Part shown: piece by piece, positions 1 to 5,916 of the stretch
Layout: each line of letters begins with the position of its first letter
Position numbering within the stretch: position 1 is the stretch's first letter
Assembly (NCBI GenBank): GCA_019239785.1
Contig: JAFAZM010000058.1
Location: forward strand, 1-13,633
Reading direction: 5' to 3'
DNA from: Sphingomonadaceae bacterium
GTDB taxonomy: Bacteria; Pseudomonadota; Alphaproteobacteria; Sphingomonadales; Sphingomonadaceae
DNA length: 13,633 bases
Translations under genes and position numbers: made by a program
The notes under the pieces: generated by a model
What the model saw: the letters and a program-made list of their open reading frames with translations, nothing else
Database searches by the model: none
What the model was told of the DNA's origin: nothing

Positions 1-969
1 GCGGCGCTGCGCGCCGGCCTTCCCGTCACCGTCCCCGGCATGTCGATCGACCGGCAATGCGCCTCCGGGCTGATGGCGATCGCGACCGCCGCAAAGCAGG
101 TGATCGTCGACCGGATGCCGATCTGCGTCGCCGGCGGCGTCGAATCGATCTCGATGGTGCAGACGCCGGAGATGCGGCTCGGCGCCGATCCCGAGCTGCT
201 GGCGATGCACAAGGACGTCTACATGCCGATGATCGGCACCGCCGAAGTGGTGGCGAAGCGCTACGGGATCAGCCGCGAGCGGCAGGACGCCTATGCGCTG
301 CAATCGCAGCAGCGCACCGCCGCGGCCCAGGCCGCCGGCCGCTACAAGGACGAGATCGTCCCGGTCACCGCGACGATGCTGGTCAAGGACAAGGCGACCG
401 GCGAGACCTCGAAGAAGGAGGTCACGCTCGACCATGACGAGGGCAACCGCGCCGACACGACGCTGGAAGGCCTCGCGTCGCTGCAGCCGGTGATGGGCCC
501 GGACGCCGTCATCACCGCCGGCAATGCCAGCCAGCTCTCGGACGGCGCGTCGGCCTGCGTGATCATGGAAGCGGGGCTTGCGGCGGAACGCGGCCTGCAG
601 CCGCTCGGCCGCTATATCGGCATGGCCGCGGCCGGCACCGAGCCCGACGAGATGGGCATCGGCCCGATCTATGCGGTGCCGAAACTGCTCGACCGGTTCG
701 GCCTCAAGGTCGAGGATATCGACCTCTGGGAGCTGAACGAGGCCTTCGCGGTGCAGGTCCTCTACGTGCAGGACGTGCTCGGCATCCCCGACGACAGGAT
801 GAACGTCGACGGCGGGGCGATCTCGATCGGCCATCCCTACGGCATGTCCGGCGCGCGGATGACCGGCCACGCTTTGATCGAAGGCAAGAGGCGCGGCGCC
901 CGCTACGTGATGGTCACGATGTGCGTCGGCGGCGGCATGGGCGCGGCGGGGCTGTTCGAGGTGCTGTAG
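1..969 (+). CDS. Acetyl-CoA C-acyltransferase (thiolase), 5' truncated by window edge
   Basis: The frame is open from base 1 and ends at TAG 967-969, giving 322 residues; thiolases usually have about 390-400, so roughly 70 N-terminal residues lie outside the window. The nucleophilic cysteine is in RQCASGL (codon 58-60). The other catalytic blocks are NEAFA (about 739-753), GHPYG with the catalytic histidine (829-843) and the C-terminal CVGGG with the second cysteine (921-935), so all active-site loops are intact. Thiolases of this type cleave 3-ketoacyl-CoA to acetyl-CoA and a shortened acyl-CoA in fatty-acid or aromatic-acid breakdown, or run in reverse to make acetoacetyl-CoA. The sequence does not decide between a FadA-like degradative and a biosynthetic role, and the neighbour that might settle it is upstream of the window. 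The gene converges on the lysozyme gene, with a palindromic repeat between them. Confidence 0.95.
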   Translation, partial: AALRAGLPVTVPGMSIDRQCASGLMAIATAAKQVIVDRMPICVAGGVESISMVQTPEMRLGADPELLAMHKDVYMPMIGTAEVVAKRYGISRERQDAYALQSQQRTAAAQAAGRYKDEIVPVTATMLVKDKATGETSKKEVTLDHDEGNRADTTLEGLASLQPVMGPDAVITAGNASQLSDGASACVIMEAGLAAERGLQPLGRYIGMAAAGTEPDEMGIGPIYAVPKLLDRFGLKVEDIDLWELNEAFAVQVLYVQDVLGIPDDRMNVDGGAISIGHPYGMSGARMTGHALIEGKRRGARYVMVTMCVGGGMGAAGLFEVL

Positions 970-989
970 AAAGGGGTGAGCGCCATTAT

Positions 990-1105
990 CGCTCATCCTG
1001 AGTAGGGACTGAGCTTGGCGAAGGCCCGTATCGAAGGACCGTTCGAATGTGGTGCGTCCTTCGATACGCCGGTTCGACAAGCTCACCGGCTACTCAGGAT
1101 GAGCG
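990..1105. repeat. Long palindromic intergenic repeat (REP/MITE-like)
   Basis: Three nested arm pairs fold this 116-bp segment into one long hairpin. The outer arms 990-1005 (CGCTCATCCTGAGTAG) and 1090-1105 match 16/16. The middle arms 1011-1022 and 1073-1084 match 11/12. The inner arms 1028-1039 (GTATCGAAGGAC) and 1056-1067 match 12/12, with a 16-nt loop. It lies between the convergent thiolase and lysozyme genes and is followed by a run of nine G (1105-1113). It has no coding capacity of its own. From memory, motifs with this TCATCCTGAG / TCGAAGGAC pattern are dispersed in sphingomonad genomes; the copy number here cannot be checked. It may be a non-autonomous mobile hairpin, a bidirectional transcription stop, or both. 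Confidence 0.85.
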
Positions 1106-1138
1106 GGGGGGGGAACGCCCACCGCTCTAGAAATCGAT

Positions 1139-1600
1139 CTATTTCGAATAGAGTGCCGCCTCGGCGGCCCGGCGCCGGGTGAGACCCGCCATCACCTGCT
1201 TGTTGGCCTTGTTCCAGACCGCGAACTGGGCGGCGGCGCCGGCGTAGTCGCCGGCCTTGTGCTTGCGCAGCAGCGTGCTCGCCGAGAAATTGCCCATGCC
1301 GATATTGTAGGCGAGGCTGACCATCGCATCGAATTGGTGCTGGGTGGTCGCAGCACCGCCGACGGCCGCGGCGACGTTCTTGGCGAAGTCGGCGACATGG
1401 GCGGCGAAGCGGTCGTCGCACTGCTTCTGGGTCCAGACCAGGCCGCGCTTGATGTCCGGCCCGGTCGAGCCCCAGCCGATCGTCCAGGGATCCCCGCCGG
1501 TCCCCGGATCGGGATAGGCGTCGTAGGATCCGTCGGGGCGCTTCTTGGCGCAGCCTTCGAAGGACTGGATCAATTTGATGCCGTCCGGACCGATATTCAT
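1139..1600 (-). CDS. Phage-type lysozyme (GH24 endolysin family)
   Basis: A 153-residue protein with the GH24 (T4/P22-type lysozyme) signature, which cleaves the MurNAc-GlcNAc bond of peptidoglycan. The candidate general acid is E15 in SFEGC; D31 (AYPDP) and T40 (WTIGWGSTG) fill the other positions of the Glu-Asp-Thr triad. The C-terminal half has the usual QFDAMVSLAYNIG and RRRAAEAALY blocks. The ATG at 1598-1600 is chosen because a GGGAGG ribosome binding site lies just upstream and the N terminus then matches the family (NIGPDGIKLI); an upstream in-frame start would add 23 unrelated residues. There is no signal peptide or membrane segment, so export would need a holin or lysis. No holin, Rz or other phage gene is in the window, so it looks like a solitary domesticated or leftover lysozyme. 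Length is normal and the gene looks intact. Confidence 0.93.
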   Translation of the reverse strand: MNIGPDGIKLIQSFEGCAKKRPDGSYDAYPDPGTGGDPWTIGWGSTGPDIKRGLVWTQKQCDDRFAAHVADFAKNVAAAVGGAATTQHQFDAMVSLAYNIGMGNFSASTLLRKHKAGDYAGAAAQFAVWNKANKQVMAGLTRRRAAEAALYSK

Positions 1601-1739
1601 GGCTGCCCTCCCGACTTTCAACGCCCGCAGTAGAGACACAGAATTACCGCACGACCTGCCTCGGCTCAACCGGAACTTGCTTCGCTTTACTTGGGCGGCC
1701 AGCGAGCGCGGCGGGCTGTTCGGCGCGCCGGCTGGGTCC

Positions 1740-1761
1740 TATATGCTGGCGGATCAAGGAG
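1740..1761 (+). promoter_or_regulatory. Possible -10 element and ribosome binding site upstream of the MFS gene
   Basis: The gap of about 305 bases between the lysozyme start (1600) and the annotated MFS start (1906) holds one recognisable signal cluster: a TATATG at about 1740-1745 and an AAGGAG at 1756-1761, seven bases before the double ATG at 1769. No convincing -35 box is visible. The strength of the AAGGAG suggests that translation begins at 1769 rather than at the weak GTG 1906. Nothing else is recognisable in the gap; the part next to the lysozyme presumably carries that gene's own promoter. Confidence 0.35.
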
Positions 1762-1768
1762 CTTGCCG

Positions 1769-1828
1769 ATGATGCTTCTCTACGCCGTCATCGCCATGCG
1801 GACGGGTCGACGCGGGGGTCTCGCCTGA
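1769..1828 (+). other. 19-codon ORF; possible true N terminus of the MFS exporter or a leader peptide
   Basis: ATG-ATG at 1769 with a good AAGGAG site opens a 19-residue frame (starting MMLLYAVIAM) that stops at TGA 1826-1828. The MFS frame is open across the same region but has no ATG, GTG or TTG before 1906. The two frames differ by one base across the five-G run 1814-1818: a sixth G would join this ORF to the exporter, adding about 46 residues ahead of the current start. It could instead be a short leader peptide affecting exporter expression. The sequence alone does not decide. Confidence 0.35.
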
Positions 1829-1905
1829 GCCTTGCCCTGCCCGGTCCGTGCGAAGGCGGCTCCTGCCTGCGCCGCCCGGGCGGCGAGGCGCGTCATCCGC
1901 GGGCG

Positions 1906-3258
1906 GTGCTCGCCACCTGCATCCTCGCCTCCAGCCTCGCCTTCATCGACGGCTCGGTGCTGAACGTCGCGCTGCCGGCGATCGGGACGAGCTTTCACGC
2001 CGCGACGGCCGAGGTGCAGTGGGTGATGAACGCCTTCACCCTGCCGCTTTCGGCCTTGCTGCTGCTCGGCGGCGGCGCCGGCGACCTTTACGGGCGCAAA
2101 CGGCTTTTGCTCTCGGGCATCGCCTTGTTCACGCTCGCCTCGATCCTGTGCGCGGCGGCGCCGGGCCTGGAGATGTTCCTGGCCGGCCGAGCGCTGCAGG
2201 GGCTCGGCGCGGCGATGCTGCTGCCGAGCAGCCTTGCCATCTTGAGCGCCTCCTTCACCGGCGAAAGGCGCGGCCGGGCGGTGGGCACCTGGGCAGCCGC
2301 CGGCGCGATCGCCGGCGCGATCTCGCCACTGCTCGGCGGGTGGCTGGTCGACGGCATCGGCTGGCGCTTCATCTTCCTGCTGAACGTGCCGATCGCGACC
2401 GGCGCGATCGCGCTCGGCTGGTTCCGCGTCCCCGAAAGCGCGAATGAGGAGCGGCCGCCGCCGGACTGGGCCGGCGCGACGCTGGCGACGATCGGGCTCG
2501 GCGCGCTGACCTGGGGGCTCACCGCCTGGTCGGCCGGCGGCGGCATCGGCACCGCCTCGGCGCTCGCGACCGCCGTCGGCGCGGCCTTGCTCCTCGCCTT
2601 CCTCTATGCCGAGCATCGGCGCGGCGCCGAGGCGATGGTGCCGCTAGACCTGTTCGGCGCGCGCGCCTTTGCCGGGCTCACCCTCTTCACCTTCCTGCTC
2701 TACGGCGCGCTCGCCGGGCTGATGCTGCTCCTGCCCTACACCTTGATCCAGGCGGGGGGCTATGCGGCGACCCGCGCCGGCCTCGCCGTCCTTCCCTTTC
2801 CGATCGTGATCGCCGCGGCCTCGCCGATGATGGGCAAGCTCGCCGCCAGGATCGGGCCGCGCTGGCCTCTGACGGTCGGGCCGCTGCTGGTCGCCGGCGG
2901 CTTCCTGCTCGGGCTCAGGATCGACGCGGAGGCCAGCTACTGGACGGGCGTATTGCCTGCGATCATCACGGTCTCGCTGGGCATGGCGATCGCGGTCGCG
3001 CCGCTGACCACCGCGGTGCTGAGCGCCGTCGACGAGCATCATGTCGGCACCGCCTCCGGGCTCAACAGCGCCGTCTCCCGCGCCGGCGGGCTGATCGTGG
3101 TGGCTTTGCTCGGCGGCGTGCTGTCGCGCAGCGGCGCCGCGTTGATCGCCGGCCTCCATGGCGCCGCCGTCGCCGGCGCCGGCCTCGCCCTGGTCGCGTC
3201 GCTGACCGCGTTCGCGACGCTCGGCGGCGAGCGGGCACAGGCGGTGCGGCGGCGCTGA
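1906..3258 (+). CDS. MFS multidrug exporter, DHA2 (EmrB/QacA-like, 14 helices)
   Basis: A 450-residue integral inner-membrane protein with about 14 predicted hydrophobic helices, as expected of the DHA2 drug:H+ antiporters. Helix 1 holds the DHA2-like SLAFIDGSVLNVALPAIG. Motif A appears as GDLYGRKR between helices 2 and 3, and helix 5 holds the antiporter motif C region (AGAISPLLGGW). The likely role is proton-driven export of drugs or other hydrophobic compounds; the substrate cannot be told. The GTG at 1906 is the first usable start in this frame, but it has only a distant GAGG (about 17 nt upstream) and leaves almost no cytoplasmic residues before helix 1. The upstream open frame (ending EARHPRA) looks like natural protein, so the true start is probably further upstream. 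No membrane-fusion partner (EmrA type) or TetR regulator is next to it. It ends 2 bp before the DUF1232 gene, so the two are probably co-transcribed. Confidence 0.92.
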   Translation: MLATCILASSLAFIDGSVLNVALPAIGTSFHAATAEVQWVMNAFTLPLSALLLLGGGAGDLYGRKRLLLSGIALFTLASILCAAAPGLEMFLAGRALQGLGAAMLLPSSLAILSASFTGERRGRAVGTWAAAGAIAGAISPLLGGWLVDGIGWRFIFLLNVPIATGAIALGWFRVPESANEERPPPDWAGATLATIGLGALTWGLTAWSAGGGIGTASALATAVGAALLLAFLYAEHRRGAEAMVPLDLFGARAFAGLTLFTFLLYGALAGLMLLLPYTLIQAGGYAATRAGLAVLPFPIVIAAASPMMGKLAARIGPRWPLTVGPLLVAGGFLLGLRIDAEASYWTGVLPAIITVSLGMAIAVAPLTTAVLSAVDEHHVGTASGLNSAVSRAGGLIVVALLGGVLSRSGAALIAGLHGAAVAGAGLALVASLTAFATLGGERAQAVRRR

Positions 3259-3260
3259 GC

Positions 3261-3644
3261 GTGGCCGAAGGCGCGGATTCCCCTTCGCTCGCGAAGCGCC
3301 TGCGGATCGAGGCGCATGCCATCTGGCTCGTCGCGCGCGATCCGCGCACACCCTGGCCGGCCCGCCTGCTCTGCCTCGCCGTCGCCGCTTACGCCCTCTC
3401 GCCGATCGACCTGATCCCGGATTTCATCCCATTGCTCGGCCTGGTCGACGATGCGCTGCTGATTCCAGCCGGCCTCTGGCTGGTCGGCCGGCTGCTGCCG
3501 CCGGGACTGATGGACGAGCATCGCGCCACGGCCCGCGCGGCCGCCGAGCGGCCGGTCAGCAAAGGCGGCGTGGCGATCGTGATCGCGATCTGGGCCGCGC
3601 TCGCGCTCCTCGCCTGGTCGCTGCTGCGCTGGGCCTGGGATTGA
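3261..3644 (+). CDS. YkvA/DUF1232 family membrane protein
   Basis: A 127-residue protein with the DUF1232 hallmark ALSPIDLIPDFIPLLGLVDD at about residues 46-65, a hydrophobic segment around the motif, and a further C-terminal helix (about residues 104-123). DUF1232 proteins are small membrane-associated proteins of unknown biochemical function, and nothing here narrows it. The GTG start at 3261 follows the MFS stop by 2 bp, so translation probably depends on the exporter message. The next downstream gene is about 200 bp away, past a stem-loop, so the operon probably ends here. Confidence 0.88.
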   Translation: MAEGADSPSLAKRLRIEAHAIWLVARDPRTPWPARLLCLAVAAYALSPIDLIPDFIPLLGLVDDALLIPAGLWLVGRLLPPGLMDEHRATARAAAERPVSKGGVAIVIAIWAALALLAWSLLRWAWD

Positions 3645-3745
3645 TCCGCTCGTCGCATCGGCGGCTTGAAAGCCCGCCCGCGCACGCTACATGCGCGGTG
3701 CGGGCCGGGCCCCTCTGGCGGTTGTCCCTAGGACAGTCGTGATGT

Positions 3746-3778
3746 CGGACCGCATCGGGTTAGCTCGATGCAGGTCCG
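3746..3778. repeat. Stem-loop upstream of the DUF465/zinc-ribbon pair
   Basis: CGGACCGCATCG (3746-3757) pairs with CGATGC-A-GGTCCG (3766-3778), a 12-bp stem with a single bulged A and an 8-nt loop. It lies in the 199-bp gap between the YkvA-like gene and the small-protein pair, 65 bp before the ATG at 3844. No T-run follows on the plus strand, so it is a poor intrinsic terminator candidate. It could be an mRNA 5' structure of the downstream pair or a protein binding site. Confidence 0.55.
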
Positions 3779-3843
3779 GAGGTCCTCCCCTTCCACCTCC
3801 TCGCAGCCGGCCCGATCCTTCAACTCGAAGATCGGAAGAGGCC

Positions 3844-4035
3844 ATGAACTACATTTTCTACAGACTGACCGCGATCCACCACCGGCTGGACGAGGAGATC
3901 AAGCGCGAACTCAGGCGCCACGCGCCGAGCTGGGTGCGCCTGCTGCGGCTCAAGAAATTGCGGCTTGCGGTCAAGGACCGGCTCCACAATCTGACGCCGA
4001 TCCGGCGGCTCAAGCCCCGGAGGGCGCCGGCATGA
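3844..4035 (+). CDS. Small basic DUF465 (YdcH)-like protein
   Basis: A 63-residue, strongly basic, predicted helical protein. HHRLDEEIKRELRRHAPSW followed by LLRLKKLRLAVKDRL matches the DUF465/YdcH pattern as I know it (His-x-x-Leu-Asp, then a Leu-Lys-Lys and Leu-Lys-Asp-Arg helix). The family is common in proteobacteria and its function is unknown. The ATG at 3844 is chosen for its GGAAGAGG ribosome binding site (3834-3841); earlier in-frame starts would run through the upstream stem-loop. Its stop overlaps the start of the next gene in an ATGA arrangement (4032-4035), so the two are almost certainly translationally coupled. Confidence 0.8.
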   Translation: MNYIFYRLTAIHHRLDEEIKRELRRHAPSWVRLLRLKKLRLAVKDRLHNLTPIRRLKPRRAPA

Positions 4036-4307
4036 ATGCGCAAGCGCGGATGTGCTGTCCCACCTGCGACACGCGCCTGGTCATGTCGGAGCGGCAGGGG
4101 ATCGAGATCGACTATTGCCCCGCCTGCCGCGGCGTGTGGCTCGACCGCGGCGAGCTCGACAAGATCGTCGAGCGCAGCGTGCCCGCCACCCCGGCGGACG
4201 GGCGCGGCTCCGCCCCGCCGCGGGAGATCCGGCATCACGACCATGACGATCGCCACCGCCATCACGGCAAGCGGCGGAAATCCTTCCTCGAGGAATTGTT
4301 CGACTGA
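4032..4307 (+). CDS. TFIIB-type zinc-ribbon protein with His-rich tail
   Basis: A 91-residue protein. Two CxxC knuckles (C9-C12 in CPTC and C29-C32 in CPAC) would bind one zinc ion and are followed by GVWLDRGELDKI, the signature of the zf-TFIIB family (COG3809-like). A linker leads to a His/Asp/Arg-rich stretch at residues 68-78, then a basic patch and the C-terminal FLEELFD that is usual in these proteins. Function is unknown; a metal-binding or nucleic-acid/protein adaptor role is inferred from the zinc ribbon. Its start overlaps the stop of the DUF465-like gene by four bases, so the pair is probably made in fixed proportion. Confidence 0.9.
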   Translation: MNAQARMCCPTCDTRLVMSERQGIEIDYCPACRGVWLDRGELDKIVERSVPATPADGRGSAPPREIRHHDHDDRHRHHGKRRKSFLEELFD

Positions 4308-4312
4308 GCCGG

Positions 4313-4346
4313 ACGCCGCCGCCCGCCTTTCCGCGAGCGGCGGCGT
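4313..4346. terminator. Probable bidirectional terminator hairpin
   Basis: ACGCCGCCGC (4313-4322) and GCGGCGGCGT (4337-4346) form a perfect 10-bp GC stem with a 14-nt loop. It lies exactly between the stop codons of the convergent zinc-ribbon gene (4307) and yhhQ (4352). The U-run is weak on both strands (only TTT after the stem on the plus strand), so termination efficiency is uncertain. Confidence 0.6.
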
Positions 4347-4351
4347 TTCCG

Positions 4352-5092
4352 TCAGACCTTCGCCCGGAACGGCGTGAAGTCGGTCGCCTCGTCGTAGACG
4401 TCCACGCCCTCGCGGCGCTTGAGCCAGCCGACGACGAGGTAGGTGACCGGGGTCAGCAGCACCTCCCAGCTCACCTTCAGCGCCCATTGGGTGAGCAGCA
4501 CCTTGATCACCAAGGCGTTGGTCCAGCCCTGCGCGCCCCAGAAGGCGAGCGGATAGAAGATCAGGGAATCCACGCCCTCGCCGGCGATGGTCGAGCCGAT
4601 CGTGCGGGTCCAGAGATGGCGGCCCTGCGTCCAGACCTTCATCCGGGCGAGGACGTAGGAATTGACGAACTCGCCGACCCAGAAGGCGCAGATCGAGGCG
4701 AAGACGATGCGCGGCACCTGCCCGAAGACCTGCTGATAGGCGGCCTGGCCGGTCCAGTCCGCGGCCGGCGGCAGCGCCACCACCACCCAGGACATGAAGG
4801 CCATGAACAGCATCGCCGCGAAGCCCGCCCAGATGCAGCGGCGGGCGCGGGCATAGCCGTAGACCTCGGTCAACACGTCACCGATCACATAGGAGATGGG
4901 GAAGAACAGGATGCCGGCGCCGAACGGCCAGGGGCCGATGCCGGGGAGGTTCACCACCGCCACCTTGCCTGCGCCGAGCACGTTGGAGAGGAGGAGGATG
5001 GTGACGAAGGCGGCCATCACGAAGTCGAACCAGCGCAAGGGCCGCCCGGCCAGCGCCCCCGCCTCGACATGCTCGATCCTGCCCCCGGTCAC
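4352..5092 (-). CDS. yhhQ: Queuosine precursor transporter (YhhQ/QPTR, COG1738)
   Basis: A 246-residue membrane protein with about six hydrophobic helices. It carries the family blocks GDVLTEVYGY (residues 71-80), VGEFVNSYVLARMK (about 139-152) and IGSTIAGEGVDSLIFYPLAF (about 165-184). YhhQ takes up queuosine precursors (preQ0 or preQ1) across the inner membrane for the hypermodified base at the wobble position of GUN tRNAs. The start is GTG 5092, with AAGGAG only 3 nt away, a tight spacing; later starts would remove the conserved RPLRWFDFVMAAFV. The upstream metallopeptidase-like gene on the same strand ends 21 bp before the start, so they are probably one transcript, and there is no room between them for a preQ1 riboswitch. 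Confidence 0.93.
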   Translation of the reverse strand: MTGGRIEHVEAGALAGRPLRWFDFVMAAFVTILLLSNVLGAGKVAVVNLPGIGPWPFGAGILFFPISYVIGDVLTEVYGYARARRCIWAGFAAMLFMAFMSWVVVALPPAADWTGQAAYQQVFGQVPRIVFASICAFWVGEFVNSYVLARMKVWTQGRHLWTRTIGSTIAGEGVDSLIFYPLAFWGAQGWTNALVIKVLLTQWALKVSWEVLLTPVTYLVVGWLKRREGVDVYDEATDFTPFRAKV

Positions 5093-5113
5093 CCGCTCCT
5101 TATCGGGAAGATG

Positions 5114-5617
5114 TCAGAGCCCGTAAAGCCCGCTTCCGGCCAGATTTGCGGCAAGCTGCCGCGCGCGCCCGGCATCGCCGTTCCACAGCGCCTCGCCATA
5201 ATCGGCGGCCATCTCCGCCTGGGCTTCGAGCATCGCGGTTCGGAATGGATCGACGCCCGGCGTGTAGGCGTACATGCGGCCGGCGCGGCCGCCGGCCTTC
5301 AGGAATTCGATCACATAGCGGGTGAGGAAGGCGGGGATGCCGAGCGCCCGATACTGCCAGACGTGGGTCATTTCGTGAAGGAAGCTGCGCCGGTCGGCGC
5401 CGGGCGCGGCAAAGTCCGGGCAGAAGCCCCGGCCGAAATAGACGGTTCCGCCAAGCGCGATCGCCGGATTGCCGAGCAGGAAGGCGATTTGGGCGAACGG
5501 ATGCAGGCCCGGCCCGTCGCTCAGCCGCACGCGCGCATAGTCGACCTGCGGGCCGAAGGCCGTCCGCGCCAGCGCGATCTCACCGGGGGTCAGCTTCCTT
5601 GTCCTGCGGTTCCTCAC
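5114..5617 (-). CDS. HExxH metallopeptidase-like protein (eCIS-core/DUF4157-like, 'vgr-related')
   Basis: A 167-residue soluble protein. The HEMTH at residues 81-85 is a canonical HExxH zinc-protease motif and is followed by VWQYRALG. A downstream EAQAEMAADY (131-140) offers a glutamate as third zinc ligand, as in eCIS-core/DUF4157 proteins. The N terminus (KLTPGEIALARTAFGPQVDYARVRL) resembles short sphingomonad proteins annotated, from memory, as 'vgr-related protein'. No VgrG, Hcp or contractile-injection gene is in the window, so the name should not be read as a type VI secretion link. Proteolytic activity is inferred from the motif only. The GTG at 5617 starts the frame and has no strong ribosome binding site. 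It is transcribed toward yhhQ, 21 bp downstream, and diverges from the tRNA-Arg gene. Confidence 0.8.
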   Translation of the reverse strand: MRNRRTRKLTPGEIALARTAFGPQVDYARVRLSDGPGLHPFAQIAFLLGNPAIALGGTVYFGRGFCPDFAAPGADRRSFLHEMTHVWQYRALGIPAFLTRYVIEFLKAGGRAGRMYAYTPGVDPFRTAMLEAQAEMAADYGEALWNGDAGRARQLAANLAGSGLYGL

Positions 5618-5706
5618 ATGCGCGTCTCGCCTGCATCATGGTTGCAAAGCGGCACCGACGCCTCGCGGTTCCGCTCTTAACCAAAGCGCGCTAGACGGGC
5701 GGCGGG

Positions 5707-5783
5707 GCGCCCGTAGCTCAGCTGGATAGAGCACGAGCCTTCTAAGCTTGGGGTCGCAGGTTCGAGTCCTGCCGGGCGCGCCA
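5707..5783 (+). tRNA. tRNA-Arg (anticodon UCU)
   Basis: The cloverleaf can be drawn fully. The acceptor stem 5707-5713 (GCGCCCG) pairs 7/7 with 5773-5779; the discriminator is G5780 and CCA is encoded at 5781-5783. The D stem is GCTC (5716-5719) with GAGC (5729-5732). The anticodon stem is 5734-5738 with 5746-5750, including one G-T wobble. The seven-base loop CTTCTAA carries anticodon TCT at positions 34-36, reading AGA/AGG. The T arm has the standard GGTTCGAGTCC. In a GC-rich genome these Arg codons are rare. Apparent ORFs across it on the minus strand are the usual spurious translation of a tRNA. Confidence 0.97.
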
Positions 5784-5801
5784 GTTCCTTGACTGTCCAG
5801 T

Positions 5802-5844
5802 CCGGACACATGGGTAACAGAACGTACCGGAGACATGGGTTACA
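5802..5844. repeat. Direct repeat pair just 3' of the tRNA (possible IS end remnant)
   Basis: CCGGACACATGGGTAACA (5802-5819) and CCGGAGACATGGGTTACA (5827-5844) match at 16 of 18 positions with a 25-bp period. The block starts 18 bp after the tRNA-Arg CCA. It resembles, from memory, terminal regions of IS481/IS3-type insertion sequences, but no transposase frame is next to it. A tRNA 3' flank is a common integration and scar site. The assignment to an IS is inferred. Confidence 0.5.
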
Positions 5845-5882
5845 CCCTCATGCCGGCTCGCTTCGCTCACCACCCACCCCCA

Positions 5883-5905
5883 TCCCCTCCCTTCAAGGGA
5901 GGGGA
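5883..5905. terminator. Hairpin downstream of the CheB/CheR/HWE kinase gene
   Basis: TCCCCTCCCTT (5883-5893) and AAGGGAGGGGA (5895-5905) are exact complements around a single C, so the real loop would be about five bases on a 9-bp stem. It lies 12 bp beyond the minus-strand kinase stop (5917). There is no U-run on that strand, so intrinsic termination is uncertain. The same CCCACCCCC...CCCCTCCCTT theme recurs at 10711-10876, so this may be a member of a dispersed repeat family. Confidence 0.5.
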
Positions 5906-5916
5906 GTTCCAAGGGT

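Noticed and set aside
5071..5113. A preQ1 riboswitch ahead of yhhQ
   Set aside because: Only 21 bp separate yhhQ from the upstream gene, and no aptamer-like pseudoknot fits there.
5114..5617. A type VI secretion component because of the 'vgr-related' resemblance
   Set aside because: The protein has an HExxH motif and no VgrG gp27/gp5 domains, and no secretion genes are nearby.
4487..5680. A 397-codon plus-strand frame across yhhQ and the metallopeptidase-like gene
   Set aside because: It spans two well-supported minus-strand genes and encodes low-complexity Arg/Gly/His-rich sequence without homology.
5636..5836. Minus-strand ORF containing GRTRTCDPKLRR
   Set aside because: This is the well-known false translation of the antisense strand of a tRNA gene.
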